DNA of 64,000 nucleotides from Branchiostoma lanceolatum (taxonomy: Eukaryota > Chordata > Leptocardii > Amphioxiformes > Branchiostomatidae): positions 9,474,001-9,538,000 of the forward strand of contig NC_089739.1 in assembly GCF_035083965.1 (NCBI RefSeq). Direction: 5' to 3'. Every line of letters begins with the position of its first letter. The stretch's first letter is position 1. Made by a program: the position numbers and the translations under genes. Under the pieces are notes generated by a model. The model searched no databases, had not been told where the DNA came from, and saw nothing but the letters and a program-made list of their open reading frames with translations. Shown piece by piece: positions 32,040 through 44,775 of this stretch.

Positions 32040-33360
32040 TAGTTTGTCAATATTCGTAATCTTTTAGCATTTTATTATCGTTGCCTATTTCTTAGAATGC
32101 AGTAGTAGTAGGAATTTTACATATCCCTATGCGAGTAGCTTATGCGGTCTGACTCATATGTTTACCCGTTTTTCGCTAGCTGTTATACAAGACCTACACT
32201 TTTCCAACATTGCCTGGTTCTGTAAGCCAGACGGTATTCATATATATCCCACTCTATTGACTTGCTTGTTTGCATGGGCGCATTTATATTCATGTTTTGT
32301 GAGGTAGGCTGAGTAAATTAAGTCAACAAACAAACAAAACAAAGAAAATACGATACTATCTTGTTGTGCGTTTAAAATAGAGATTTGTATCTACGATACG
32401 AGAAACAATTTAAACAAATAGAGCACAGGGTTAGTACATTTTCTTCGCCATTTAGTTAGAAAATAATAGTAGAATCACGTAAGCCCAAACATATATCTGT
32501 ACAAAATGTTTGTGCGACTTCATAATTCATGGTATAAAAAGCACAAACCTTCTTTGTAGATATGTCGCACCATAATACAATTGTCTGGTAACGTTGGATT
32601 GGTCTTGCTGCGATTCGTCTGGTAAAAATACTTTTATCGTGTTTTCTGGTCTAATGATACGGTATAGGCTGTAGCGCTAGGGTCTTTGAGGCCATTAGGA
32701 TTTAGATAGAACAGAAAACTGGGATATCTGTCCTTTAAAACAGTTCTGCTTTGTACTATTTCTTCCAAAAACTTACAGGAATAAAACAGATTATATATGA
32801 AATGTAACAACAAATGTTTATGTGAAACTATCAAAGACGGAGAATTGAAATATATAGTGACAATAGAAACTCGCACTAACTGTTGATTTGACATCTATCA
32901 GTTTTACGCGATCACTCTTTTCTAACACAGCCATTTCACTAGCGAGAAAATATTTGACAAAACACTTCACGAATTTTACAGATCAACATATTAGACAATG
33001 TCGACCCGCCTCAGTGCGAAGCACTAAAATATGACTATGATGATATGTCATATTATAAAATCAAACGGAATCGAAAAGCGATGCATAGCTTCCAACATTA
33101 TTGATAGCAAAATGATATAAATTGTCCTGCTATTCAAACATCGGACAAAAGACAACCTAATTATTGGTGTATTGAAATCCACTGGCAGAAAAATAATGAT
33201 TATGATATTGTGTGGATTTTTGTTAGTCACTGGACATCTGTTATTTTCATTATGATTGTCTTGGGAAACGACGGAAGTTTTCAACAATATATTGGATTCT
33301 GAAAAGCTGCCACGAAGCCCAAATACCTACGTCACTTCTTCACGAGCCCAAGACCTTTCT
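32040..33360. other. AT-rich intergenic sequence; nothing recognised
   Basis: No coding frame with domain features and no convincing repeats on either strand. Confidence 0.4.
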
Positions 33361-33369
33361 ACCCTTGAA

Positions 33370-34445
33370 ACATCATGAACATAGCATGTCCGGAACACGA
33401 GATATCAAAATCGGAAGTCCTGCTGTAGTACCATGGGAAGACGCTAGGGCGCCCATAATCTACCATCAAACTAGATATTATAAAGATCAATCGACGACTT
33501 CTAGAGTTATTCTGTTCATAAACAAGCAAACAAACAGACAAACAGACCCGAAAACATAACTTTCTAAGTTAAGGTAATTATATATATGTACACAATAGCA
33601 TATATAATATAGGAAACCAAGTATTTAACAACGTGTCTGAAATATATTCATACTTTCCCAATATTCCTGACCATAAAAAACAATACTACCATTAAAATCT
33701 AGGAAGCCACATATATTATAGAAGAAGTCGGTAAATTCGTCTTCCACTGCCTCAAAAGGAGAAGCCAACCCCAACATAATTAGATCGATGTATATTCTAG
33801 AATGTAAAAGTAAGTAGTTAACTGTAGTAGAAACTAGTCCTTAATAGCTCTTTATCTGTGCCATTATACCCATGTATTATGTACTTGCAAGTAGCCTTCG
33901 GGCATGTACATGTACTTGCAATTGATATATCTAAGATGTCCTGTCAATCTTCCACTGCCGTTGCTTCTGGCATCTTAAAGTTTAGAAAAAAAGTTTAGGT
34001 TCTTTCCGCGACACATGGTACAAAGAGCGGCGCCCATCACCGTTTTGATAGCCCCTGGGCCACACAATAGCAGGGGCTAGTCTAGGGGGTAGTGGCGTGT
34101 CTTTAACTAACCACGTGCAAGGCGAACACTCTACCCACTTCTCATATCTGCTTGGAGATTTGTATCGTTGTACGGTTGTATCATCCATGCCGAGTTATTC
34201 TGTTCATAAACAAACAAACAAACAAACAAACAAACAAACAAACAAACAAACCCGAAAGCATAACCCTCTAAGTAAAGGTAATCGCACATGTGTTGCAACT
34301 GGGGAAAAGTAAGTCAAGTCATATCGGGGGGGGGGGGGGGAAATAGTAAATACATGTATCATGTTAGTTTCCAACTGGCGTACCTTCACACATCTGCTTG
34401 GATATTTCTTTTTTATCGTTGTATGATCGGTGCCGGCAATGCTCG
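33370..34445. repeat. Duplicated repeat module with (CAAA)n tract and CTGCTTGGAGAT ends
   Basis: GAGTTATTCTGTTCATAAAC followed by CAAACA repeats, CCCGAAA.CATAAC and CTAAGT.AAGGTAAT occurs at 33504-33577 and 34191-34282. CATATCTGCTTGGAGATTTG (34146) recurs as ACATCTGCTTGGATATTTCT (34390), each followed by TATCGTTGTA. A run of Gs lies at 34327-34340. Confidence 0.6.
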
Positions 34446-34679
34446 GCAGACTCGTGAGATTACACGAGATTCATTTGTCTGGTTAGCTAAGCCTTCAGCG
34501 AGGAAATAATGACCAGAAAAAGGCGGGAAAACGCCTGTCATGGCGCCCACTAATGAGACAAGGAAAGCGCGGGAGAATCCGCAGATTGGACTTTACGACT
34601 AACATCATAAAATCGAGATCAGACATGAATCATTCAGTCTGTGTTTTGTTCAGACACTTTACAAACAGCATTAAGCAAA

Positions 34680-34880
34680 GCAGACATCCTGGGTTCGAAC
34701 CCCAATGCTGTGAACTTGTGAAATGTATACTTGAAACGAATTTCCGTCACTGTACTGTGAAAACGAGTACCTAGCTTCGGATAGGGGCGTCTACTCGGAC
34801 GGGACGATGAAATGTGGTCCCGTATCATTGGAGGAGAGCCACACCTCAAGTACGTTTAAGAACCCATCCCATGTGTCAAA
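34680..34880 (+). mobile_element. tRNA-derived SINE fragment, family A
   Basis: B-box-like GGGTTCGAACCCC at 34690, then GAGTACCTAGCTTCGGATAG, ATGTGGTCCCGTATC and GAGGAGAGCCACACCTCAAG, the family-A body. The 5' head is degraded. Confidence 0.65.
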
Positions 34881-35994
34881 ATATACCCAATTATATAGAA
34901 TACTGACCATTCAAGAGACTTGCAGAAAACGGTCACAGTAGGCAGACGACCACTATAGTGTGCACAGAATTCTTATAAATCAGTGATTGTTTGGATAAAT
35001 TATCTGAGGGGCCACCAAAGAATTGATCGCATTGGCCGGGTGTTAGGTTAAACGCTCTTCATGTATAGGTGGTCACTGGTACACGTTGGACTGTAGTTTA
35101 CTTCATTTTACTAGGACTAAGAGAATGGAAATATTTCAGACAGGTAAATACTCTAGACTAATCATAAATCCGTACGTGCAAAGCGTCAACCTTGCTTATA
35201 TAAGCTTCGCGAGCATTATTAGATGATTTTGGATATATGTATTTAGGCCAAGGATTTTCCTTCAGGGATAAGTATACAGTACACCTGATAAACCTCCAAT
35301 CCATACTTATTATTCTTCCAATTCCACAAAATGCTTTTCTTACAAAAGTTTATAGAGAAAATAATGTACCGGTGGTATTTTTTCAAAATATCAATTCTAA
35401 TTAGATGAAAGTCTTTCCCTTGTAAGATTTCATGAAAAAGAAAACATTACCATGTTCACCCCGACCAATCGAACCACGTGAATCGCATTGAAACTCAGAT
35501 TCGTATGAGTCATTTCCCGACAAATCGCTTTCTAACTTGCGTTAACGACTACATCTGACCAAACAAACTTGCCAGTGAGATGGTGGAAGGTGTCAGCTTC
35601 CAAAAGACGTTTTCAGATTGATAATTTTGGCACTTTGGAAGTAATTGAATCCGCCCGCGATATAACGTTTAAAGAAAGGTAGTAGAAACTAGAAGTTCAA
35701 GTCCTGTTTTGAAGGGAAAATTCGCCAGTCTTCTGTGCCCCATGTTGACTCGGTACGCTGGCTAGGTCAGTCTCCCACACTCCCGCCACCCTGACGCTCT
35801 CTGTCTGCCTAACGTAAGAGATCCCAACTGTCTGATACACTCAAATCCCTGCTTGGAAAACGGGGACGCCAATACGTCACAGTCAGTGTATCACGTGCAG
35901 GACAGACATTGTCGTTGTTCTACTTTTAGAGCCCGGTGGCATGCTATTTCAGGTATTATATTTTTTACAGGGAGTTGCTAGTCCTTTCCTTTAA

Positions 35995-36165
35995 ACATGA
36001 TTCAGGCACATTTAGGAACACGAAGCCCCCATTTTACGTCCCTTCTGAAAGACGATGCAGCCCCAACCGAGATGTCCTGACCCCGGGACTTGAACCGGGA
36101 TCTCCGAGTGATTCCATTGGAACCAGCAGTGAGGCTACTACCAGTTGAGCAACAAAGACATCCCA
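35995..36165 (-). mobile_element. tRNA-derived SINE, family B (inverted)
   Basis: On the minus strand: GGATGTCTTTGTTGCTCAAC, ATCCCGGTTCAAGTCCCGGG and GGACGTAAAATGGGGGCTTC, parallel to the copy at 7408-7620. Confidence 0.7.
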
Positions 36166-36227
36166 GGACAAATCTTACTTTTGGAAAAATCAGTTTTTTA
36201 TCATATTTGTAATTTTTGTCTACTATA

Positions 36228-36498
36228 CAGTCAACCTGTACAGGTGACCACCTCTACATAAGGATTAAGGACCACCTCATCATTGATATATTGTCAAACC
36301 CGTACTAGTGATCGCATGACTACCTCTGTATATAAGGACCACCTTGCCAATGTGACCGCTTTTTTGTGGTCCCTAGCCTGAGATATTTTCCTATTGACAA
36401 AAGCAGTAAGAATCCTGTCCATATTGACCACCTGTCCACATAGACCAGATTCTATCGGTCCCCTGAGTGGTCTTCTTGGGCAGGTTTAGGTTTGACTG
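36228..36498. mobile_element. 271-bp mariner/Tigger-type MITE
   Basis: Starts CAGTCAACCTG and ends CAGGTTTAGGTTTGACTG, an imperfect inverted repeat, with TA directly on both sides (36226-36227 and 36499-36500). The interior repeats GACCACCT and ATAAGGACCACC. A TA duplication with CAGT ends is typical of Tc1/mariner-superfamily elements. Confidence 0.75.
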
Positions 36499-36599
36499 TA
36501 GTTTACTCTCGTGGAGGGTCTATCTGTACCCCTAGTAACTTCAGTATTGTTTTGTTATAGATAGAGTGAAAAGTAATAGTGTTGTTATCATAGGAAAAC

Positions 36600-37634
36600 A
36601 TGCTTAGAGAAACTATGTCTACTCACAGCTTGCGGCGAATAGTGATTAGTCTGGAGAAAAACTGTTTACTTTGTACGTTTGGCTACTGTCGATTTTGTGA
36701 AGATAAACACGCTGCAAAACATGAAGTTTTAATTGTATTTTTGTGGAACAATTTCTGTTGGAAGCTATGTATTCTCAACGTTTCTTTGAATTTCATTGAC
36801 GCTGTTAATTCTCAAATTTTAGTGGCAAGAAGGCGCAGAAAAGATCTGATTTATTTCGATAGAAATTACGAAATTCCGTGTCTTTACGTCATCAAATAAC
36901 AATGTAAACAATTATCCAGATTTTAGGCTCACCTACAATCAATTTTGCACTGTTTACTATTCGTAACAAAGATATATGAAATGGAAAAAATTCTATTGGG
37001 TGCGTATATTTTCAAACGATAGGTTTCGTACTAGGTTGAATGTTTACAAGTACTCTAGATCTTTTCCTGAAAAGTTGATACTGTCACTTCATTACCTGAC
37101 GCTTACGGGCAGGTATGCGTTTGTAACGCCTACCTGCACGTAATGAAGTGTGCCCACCTGTTGCTGTCGGCACGGTCCTTTGATCATAGTCTGGAGGAGG
37201 CGGGGCATACCTGGAACTGTTTTGATACATGAAACCTACATGATACCGACTTGTAGACAATTACTGGGGGTTGGGAATGTTTTGCATACGCCGTATGCTC
37301 GCGAGGCCCACACGTGAGTGTGAGGCATAGAGATTGGTAGACGTGTTTCTAGATCAAAGAGACGTTTTTGTAAGGTTTTACCACACAAGGTGTTGCAAGG
37401 ATCAGGGATTTAAGGCTTGCAAAATAACGGTACGTTGTCTTTTCTTTTTCCAATGTTTCCCCTTTTGCTAAATTTTGATTTGATAACCGTAATTGAAACG
37501 TCATCAGTACTGATGTGTGTGTGCACGCGTGTGTGTGTGTGTGTGCTAGATATGTGTCTGTTTGGTATGTGTTTGCTGTATGTTTAGCTTGTCCACTTCT
37601 GTTCATATGCTAAGATTTTGAGATTTTTCATCTT

Positions 37635-37697
<63 letters not shown>

Positions 37698-37925
37698 GAT
37701 ATATATCTATCTATTTATCTATATATATACATATATATTTATCAGATAATCAGTTCATTTCAGAGTTTACGGGATATGGCACTGACAAATATTGTGTTAG
37801 GTAATTGGTATACGGTCTTGCACGCATTCCTTTAAGCCTGATTAATATCATTGTTTTTGTCATCAGCACCATTTGCCATATATCGTGGTGTTTGTAGTTG
37901 CACTACTCCAAAAGCCAAGCGACCT
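36600..37925. other. Intergenic; no supported gene
   Basis: An open frame of 99 codons at 36600-36899 has no recognisable domain, no splice context and AT-driven composition, so I do not call it. A palindrome GCTTACGGGCAGGTATGCGT / ACGCCTACCTGCACGTAATG surrounds 37105-37145, and a (CTAT)n microsatellite is at 37631-37730. Confidence 0.4.
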
Positions 37926-37927
37926 TT

Positions 37928-38078
37928 TAATCTCCAAGCAGATGCAGGGGTGTTTTATGTGTGTTTTTTGTGGCCTTTTGTGCCACTTTCCAATCAACAA
38001 TATAGCCGATGGCTAAAACTATACCAGAAGGCTTCAAAAACTCGCCTACAGTACTGTCCCCACATCTGCTTGGAGATT
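37928..38078. mobile_element. Fold-back MITE, TCTCCAAGCAGATG family
   Basis: Left end AATCTCCAAGCAGATGCAGG and right end CCCCACATCTGCTTGGAGAT are inverted repeats of about 20 bp. The interior is less paired than in the 30498 and 48678 copies. No clear target duplication. Confidence 0.65.
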
Positions 38079-39723
38079 TGGCGATTCCATCGTGTGCTGC
38101 TAGTCCTATCGGGCTATAGTACGGTATTTCTAGTCTCTACCAGACTAACCGCGCCGGCTATCGGGAGAACATTTGCCGGGGGACTTTGGCCATGGAGGGT
38201 TACATTCTCAGATTGGACCCTCTCTCCGTAGCTGACTCCCTTCATACAATTGACTCTATTTGGCCAATTTCTACTATTTTCCCAGCGACCCGCGGAGGCT
38301 GGTAGAGCCTACGGTATTTCTAACGCGCATGCTATTCCCATTTATTTTCTAACTGTGTGTAAGTCCATTTTACAAAATGGTTCATTGAGTCGAATTCCCA
38401 ATCTCACGCCTCGTTGCGCCATTTCAGCCCGACCGTTGAATATTCAGGTTCTCTCCGGTGGCCCAGACAATCTACACGTGCTGCCTACGGTACACATGTG
38501 CGGATAAACAAACATGCACGTTCTGTCATCATATTATCATACCAGACAAGATACTAGTATCTATTTTGTTGAAACAATAATTTATCATGCATATCGATGT
38601 TTCTCCATAAGTTTACAACAATACGCGTTAAAAATTCAATCATATATAGACAGTTTTAAATATGATGCAAATAGCTCAGGACAAGGGAGTAGCGGTCATT
38701 ATTTGGAATCACAAAGTTAGCTATAGTACTCTACACAGGCTTGCAGTAACCGTCGAAGACCCATCGGTCGATGCTAGTCTCTACAAGGCTCCACAGGTCG
38801 CTGGAAAAAGAGTAGAAATTTGCTAAAGAGACGGATAACATGCCAGAGGAGTTAGTCGGCCGGGAGTACAGCATGCAACATATGAAATATAATTCTAATA
38901 TTTTTCGGGTGGCGCCTGTTTTTAATTTGGGTATAACGAAATGGGTGAAGCCTTGCTTCTGACTTGTTTGTTTGTACTTCTGTGTGTCTGTTTGTGTCTC
39001 GTGATTTCCATGTTGATTTCCATGTTGCCATACATACCCAGTGATGCTATTTTTATCTGTGGGACCGGAAGGGTAGCGAATCATCATGACTGAAGGGTGA
39101 AGTCCGCCATCTCTGATCACATTTTCTTGTATTTCTTTCTTTCTTGTACTTTATTCCTCCCTTGGGAGAGCATTGCATAGCTGAAGTATTTACAACAGGG
39201 ATGCCATGACACTTGTGGTACATAGCGATCCTGTTTTATAAAATGAATTATATTCTTATATTGCTGTTATTTCGTACTCATATCTACTATCTTTCGGAGG
39301 GCAGGTGAACGAACCCACCAGGGGTATCCCATGCCCCACACGTATAGTCTACTGATGACCATTGGGACATTAAAAAAAACATTCGATCAGATCTATCACA
39401 TCATATCTATGAAAAAAAGATATATGTATTTTCCTATCTCTATTTCTGTACAAATTACTCTCAGAGTTCTCTAAAGTTCTTTAGTGTTTCACTCTCAAAG
39501 TTCAGTGTCCCCTTCTGCATCATTCCTTACAACTCCTTCTGACTCCACACAGTTCAGTTCTCCACAGCTCGCGTGTTTAACTCACAGCCTAGCTTCTGCC
39601 GAGGCTGTGTTGTAGCCTTTGTTGGGGGTAGTTAAAGTCCAGCTCTTTTCAGCTCTTTCTTCTTCTCCCGTATGTACTTACATACATAATTCATTCATTC
39701 ATTTCACAGGAAGAGAGAGCTGC

Positions 39724-41744
39724 ATGCAACAGAACACCATGAGGGTGAAGAAGGAGCCGAAGTCGTCCGACTGCCTTCGGGCCTGTTCGGGGAGCGGCGA
39801 CAACCCGCCGAGTTCAGCCGAAGCTACCACGTCCCAGGACACGACGGGCGCACAGACGGGCTTGGTGCTCAGACAGGAACAAGGTAAATGATTGGTTGAC
39901 AAGTAAAAGCCCCCCTCTCACTGGACCCGCGAAACGTTGGCGACCTCGCTGTGACCGAGCGATTTGACAAAGCACTCAACGAATTTCATCGATTTATCAA
40001 TCTTTAGGGTAGTCCCTTCAGTTAACAAGGTAACTGATTTCCAAGGGAGCCCTACAAATAAAACGAATAATTTTACGCTTTGTGTGTTTTGTTGTCTTTT
40101 TAGTTATTATTGTACTTTTCGTATAATTTTCCCATTACAAAGTCAAGGGTAACACAAATCCAGTTTAGGACGCAGCGAGGTCGCAATCGTGTCGCGGGTC
40201 CAGTGAGATAGGGGCTGCATGGGGGTGGCGTCATGTTTGCGTAACGTTAGGGCGTTTGGCCTAGGGCCCAGCCCAGGGTTCGAATCATCGATGTTTTGAA
40301 TGAAGGCACTTAACAAGACTTTCCTCACTCCATCCAGGTGTAACATGGGTACCTGAAATCGTCATAGTATAAGTTTATTGTACAGTTCTTGAACCAAACA
40401 CAAATAAAATTCGTTCAAATAACAGTCAAACAGCAGTCTTAATCGGGTACCTGACCCATTTAATTCTGGCATAAGTCAACTGTCTGTCTTTGGTCAGGAA
40501 AAGTAACGTGAAGAGTGAGCCTAAGTAACGTCAAGTAAGTCCATGGAAAGTAATAACTGTAGTCTATATATGAGAAACATAATCTGATGTTTCAATTTCG
40601 TTTGTTTACAGAGTTCCTACCTATGCCGCCAGCCTCTTCAAACTCGTGGCGGGTGTTTCGCCCCTGGCAACAGGAAGACCATAGCAACAGCCAACACCCA
40701 AACCTCGGACCACATCCTCCGTACCTCACAGACGACTATGACGCCATGACCAACCAAAATGGCGGCGACCAGTTCGAAACCAAGGTCACCAAAACGTCCC
40801 GACGCTCGTCAAGGGGAGGCTACCAGGAGGAGGGTGGAAACCAGGAAAAGCCCATGGACTTGACGACGTTAAACAGACAGCTTTCCATGTCCATGTTCAA
40901 ACAGGAGGTCGAAAAATCGCCCCGCGCAAAGGAAAGACACGGAGGGATCCTGTCAGGCACTTTCCAGTTGCTCGAAGGCGACAGCGCGAAGGAATACGAA
41001 GGGGAAAGCGGGGTCTTCAACCAGCCCACCGCGTTTGGCCTCGATCCGGACACTTATGAGGCCTTCGCCAACTCCCCCCTCCTTCACGGAAACGAACACA
41101 CTTGGAAAACGTCTTCAAGCTTACGTGTGCGCACACCGGTGCCCTACAAACCGTCGTTTTCCTTCAACTTGTTGTCTCAGAACTACCTGCCCTCCACGTC
41201 CTCCGGCTACCACCGGCCAAGTCATCACCTCTCAACCGGATACAGCACACGACCGGAAGTACGAGGGCCGACTTCCGTCATTCACCACCACGGGGATTAC
41301 GCGCAAGGGAATTTGAATTTCCCGCCAAACGCAACCGCCGAGAGCGTCCCAACCACTCGCAGTGGCCAGAGGGAGTCGTCCCTGAGGCAGTACGACCGGT
41401 GTAGTTGCACGCCTGGTCGTTCGGGATCGCAGCAGTACTACGGCGATCGCGCGGCGTCCGGAGCTAGCACGTCCACCAGTGTCAACAGCATTGCCGCCCG
41501 CCTGCACGCGCTCCGTCGCCGCCAGTGCCAGTCGTACCGGGAAAAGTACAACTACATCTTCGGGATGCGAGACGACCTGGTCCCGAGGAGAAGCGCGTCC
41601 AGGTCCGCTCGGAAGTTCGGACTTTTCGTGGACTCCGCGAAACCAAAGACGGGGGACCTAGACGCCCAGCATTGCTTGTGGAAGGCTCAGCAGATAGCGA
41701 GGCAGATTTGTGCTCAAACAGGCCTTAAAGGTGGACACAACTGA
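39724..41744 (+). CDS. Unrecognised, probably nuclear protein with CtBP-type and SUMO-type motifs
   Basis: Exon 39710-39883 joins exon 40612-41744 (phase 1; AAG|GTAAAT donor, TTTACAG acceptor). In-frame ATGs lie at 39724 and 39739; the frame is open to the acceptor at 39709, so coding could start in an earlier exon. From the second ATG the chain is about 425 residues. Visible motifs are VKKEP and FKQEVE, both fitting the SUMO consensus (hydrophobic-K-x-E), and KPMDLTTLNR, close to the PxDLS/T motif that recruits CtBP co-repressors. The middle is Ser/Pro/Tyr-rich and likely disordered. The C-terminus is basic and looks conserved (IAARLHALRRRQCQ, YNYIFGMRDDLVPRR, WKAQQIARQICAQTG). No known family was recognised; a transcriptional co-regulator is a guess from the motifs. 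Confidence 0.78.
40200..40365 (+). mobile_element. SINE fragment, family A, inside the intron
   Basis: CAGGGTTCGAATCATC (B-box-like, 40275), GAAGGCACTTAACAAGACTT, CCATCCAGGTGTAACATGGG and GTACCTGA match the family-A body in order. Confidence 0.65.
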
Positions 41745-42231
41745 GCCAAAACAAATCAAAGTCATCTGTCAGGTGTTTCGTATACATACAAAGTATCAAC
41801 GTGGGTTATAATGACTTATTTATGCTTTGGTATGCTTTTTTATTAGGAAAGTTTGCGCACATTGCTCTGTAGAGTTTATCTCAACTTACTTCACAAAAAG
41901 TTTTTGTATATCAACCAACTTGAATTCAGCCTAAGTTTGTTTCTGTATTGAACTCTTGTAGAGAACTAGTTCATTAAATGTTCTGGACAGAGAGGCTAGA
42001 AAATGCTCATTCTTATCTATCAAGAAACGTTTGTTTTTGTGCATATCTTTAATTTAGTACTTGAAAGATGTTCCGCCTTCAGCTGCCAGACGGCGTTATT
42101 CTATTTGGTCCAAACAATACGTTTATTATTTTGGCAGAGCCAATTTTTCTTTGTGTGAATATTGCTAACATTAAGGAGTGATCCGAATATGGTTTTCTTT
42201 CTCTATAACCGGTACTAGAACCTTTTACTAC

Positions 42232-42644
42232 TTAGGCCATGTTGATTTGAATATATGGATGGTATCCTCCGGGGACCTCAAAACTAATGCGAACGTGCGA
42301 ATAGAAAAATGTTTGGCAAGAAAAAAAGTCGCATTCATTACGAAATCTACGTGGCCAGCAAGTACAATGTATGAACAAAACTAAACACACAGAGTTTGGC
42401 ATACCGAATAACAGATTCTTCATTTTTGTTCTTTTAAATCTCCCTCTTCGACTTTGGGAATGCCTTCGGCATTTTACGACATTAGTATCCCTTTTCCGAA
42501 ATATAATCTTTTTTTGCAATCTACAAGATACATTTTCTCATCTGGTTTGTATGATTTACAGTATGGCCGAATTTTGTTTTTGAAACGGACGAAAATTGAT
42601 GCGCGCTTGGATGTCATCCAAATAATCAAATCAACATGGCCTTA
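42232..42644. mobile_element. 413-bp MITE with TTAGGCCATGTTGATTT inverted ends (copy 2)
   Basis: Starts TTAGGCCATGTTGATTTGAA and ends TCAAATCAACATGGCCTTA. The inner TTCTTCATTTTTGTTCTTTT, TTCGGCATTTTACGACATTA and GGACGAAAATTGATGCGCGC segments align with copy 1 at 9656-10060 along the whole length. Confidence 0.85.
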
Positions 42645-43574
42645 CAATACCAAGACCAAAATATATCAAGTGTACTAAGTTTATTTGTGTAAAAATGCAG
42701 TATGTGGAAACATTTCTAAACGAATTGCACAACTATATTCCAGACAATTTACACTGTTGACGTTGTGTATCAAAGTCGATGAATATGAATGCGACGTTAC
42801 GCAACAATCTACACGTATGTTACAATGTGTAGGCTGGAAATACCTGGAATGGTGTAATATAATCATATTATAACAAAGTATGAATAAAAAAATCACATTG
42901 GTAAGATTAATTATGTAAATGTATTCTTGCCAAATTAATTGCTTAATGTAGAGACTGTTGAAAAGAAATAAAATGATGAGTCGCATTCTGGGTATATTAG
43001 TTTTACTTGCTTGTTTTCCATTTACTACATTTTTTCTCTATTGCCAGACACATTAAGTTATGAGTTGATAAACATGAGAAAACAATTCATAGATGGTAAT
43101 AGCTCCTCATAATCTGGTTGCTTGTGAAAACGAAATGAATGTTTTGAAAACGTGACAAGAGTTCCCCATGTTCTGCACTGAACTTTGAAAATTACTTTGA
43201 AAAGCGTGGTCGTAACGTCATACGTGGCCCACGCGTATGACAGATAATCAAAATTGAACAATTACTCATCGCAATAACAGATGATAGAAGTACAATCAAT
43301 TTTAGTGCACCTCCTACACAGTCAGCTGTTGTTTTTTCCAAAGTTTTCCTGGTTTCGTTACATCTCATGCATTATACAATCAGCAATTCAAACTTCTAGG
43401 TACGCCACAAGGTGTTTGAAGGCAGCATATTGGGTAAAACAATCTAAAATATCAGATTGTTAAACTCTATTATTAAAAAGACAACCAGAACCAATTTCAT
43501 GTATATATATATATATATATTGGCCTGTATTGTCGAGCAAATACTATAATTCGAAAATTTTGTCTTTGTTCACC

Positions 43575-44022
43575 TACTATTAAGAAAACACTATTCACGT
43601 CTCACTGCTCCCAACTCTTTGGGGCGCAGTTATGGAATTCTTTTCGCTCGAGTGTTCTGTCGAAATGTCGAATTGCCTACAACAATTGTTTCCGTATAAT
43701 TATGAGTTTCCCAAGATCTTGCAGCGCAAGTGAAATGTTCGTGTGCAATCATACCGATACCTTCGACGCCAGATGGCGTAAACAGTGCTACTCCTTTGTA
43801 CATAGCATTTTCAATTCTTGTAATGCCATTATACAGTCCGTACTTAGGTCCGACTCTTTTTACAAGAACTCATTCTTCACCAACCTATGGAGCCGCCTCT
43901 ACACATAGCCATAATATTGTTAGTTTGTCTCAAAATGTTGTATATAATCTTTGTTTTTCATGTTTGTCCCTATGTCATATGGGCCAGTGAGAGCCTGAAA
44001 TAAAGAAATAATAAATAAATAA

Positions 44023-44025
<3 letters not shown>
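43575..44025 (+). mobile_element. 5'-truncated LINE 3' end with (AATA)n tail
   Basis: The translation gives the ORF2 C-terminal signature of non-LTR elements: LPRSC-type SFPRSCSASEMFVCNH, DTFDARWRKQCYSFVHS, then NAIIQSVLRSDSF and a stop. It is followed by GAGAGCCTGAAATAAAG, (AATA)n and a TA run. Upstream the frame is shifted. Confidence 0.8.
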
Positions 44026-44055
<30 letters not shown>

Positions 44056-44154
44056 CTTGCCTCACACGTACTTAAAATTTAATTTTCGTGGACAGCCTTC
44101 ACAGATGTTCGAAAAGGTTATCTAAGATGTTCGAAATGTCAATGCTTCTGTCGA

Positions 44155-44420
44155 ATCACCGAGGCGTGTGTAGTCCAGTGGTAAGCGACCCGGCCTCTGA
44201 ACCAAGAAGTCGTGAGTTCGAATCCCGATTGTGTCACTCACACCCCAAATACATGCCACTGTGCAGTCTTTAGGACGGGACGTTAAGCCGTGGTCAACTG
44301 TTCATTGTGCTTAATTGTCAAAATGAGCGAGGGGAATTTCCCCGGTACAATGAATCTGTACATAGCGTCTGTCGTCTCTGTCACAGCCAGTGGAAGAATA
44401 GCTCTTCATTGAGGTAACCA
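44155..44420 (+). mobile_element. tRNA-derived SINE, family C
   Basis: A head resembling a tRNA, GTGTAGTCCAGTGGTAAGCG (A-box-like) and GTGAGTTCGAATCCCGAT (B-box), precedes ACGGGACGTTAAGCCGTGGT and a unique body. No second copy is in this window. Confidence 0.65.
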
Positions 44421-44609
44421 TCACTTTTTTCTGATTGCGACGTGGATACGCGGGTAGGTGTATTTCATAATGATACGTTAGGTACGGCAAGATACGTCAT
44501 ACCAATTCTTCTAACGTCATCACCAACCAAACGTATGCGTAAACATGCGTCATTGTCCTTTTCAAATGAAGGGTATTGAGAATTACTCAAAATTGTGTAA
44601 ATCATTTTG

Positions 44610-44775
44610 ATTGCTCTCTCTCTCTTTCAATACAACGCGTGAGATGTACTAAGGTTTGTCTCTCTCTCTCACTCTCTTTCATATTTATATATATATATTT
44701 CTTTTAAGTATATATATTTGCATGTCTGTGTTTTTGTGTGTTTGTTTGTGTGTGTTTGTGTGTAGAGGAAAAGAG
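44610..44775. repeat. Microsatellites (CT)n, (TA)n and (TTTG)n
   Basis: Short CTCTCT, TATATA and GTGTTTGT runs close together. Confidence 0.9.

Noticed and set aside
36600-36899. Open frame of 99 codons
   Set aside because: No domain, no promoter or splice context, and composition driven by AT-rich DNA. It is not distinguishable from chance.
37851-38507. Open frames of 126 and 85 codons on the plus strand
   Set aside because: They overlap a fold-back MITE (37928-38078) and show no domain, signal peptide with follow-on exon, or conserved motif.
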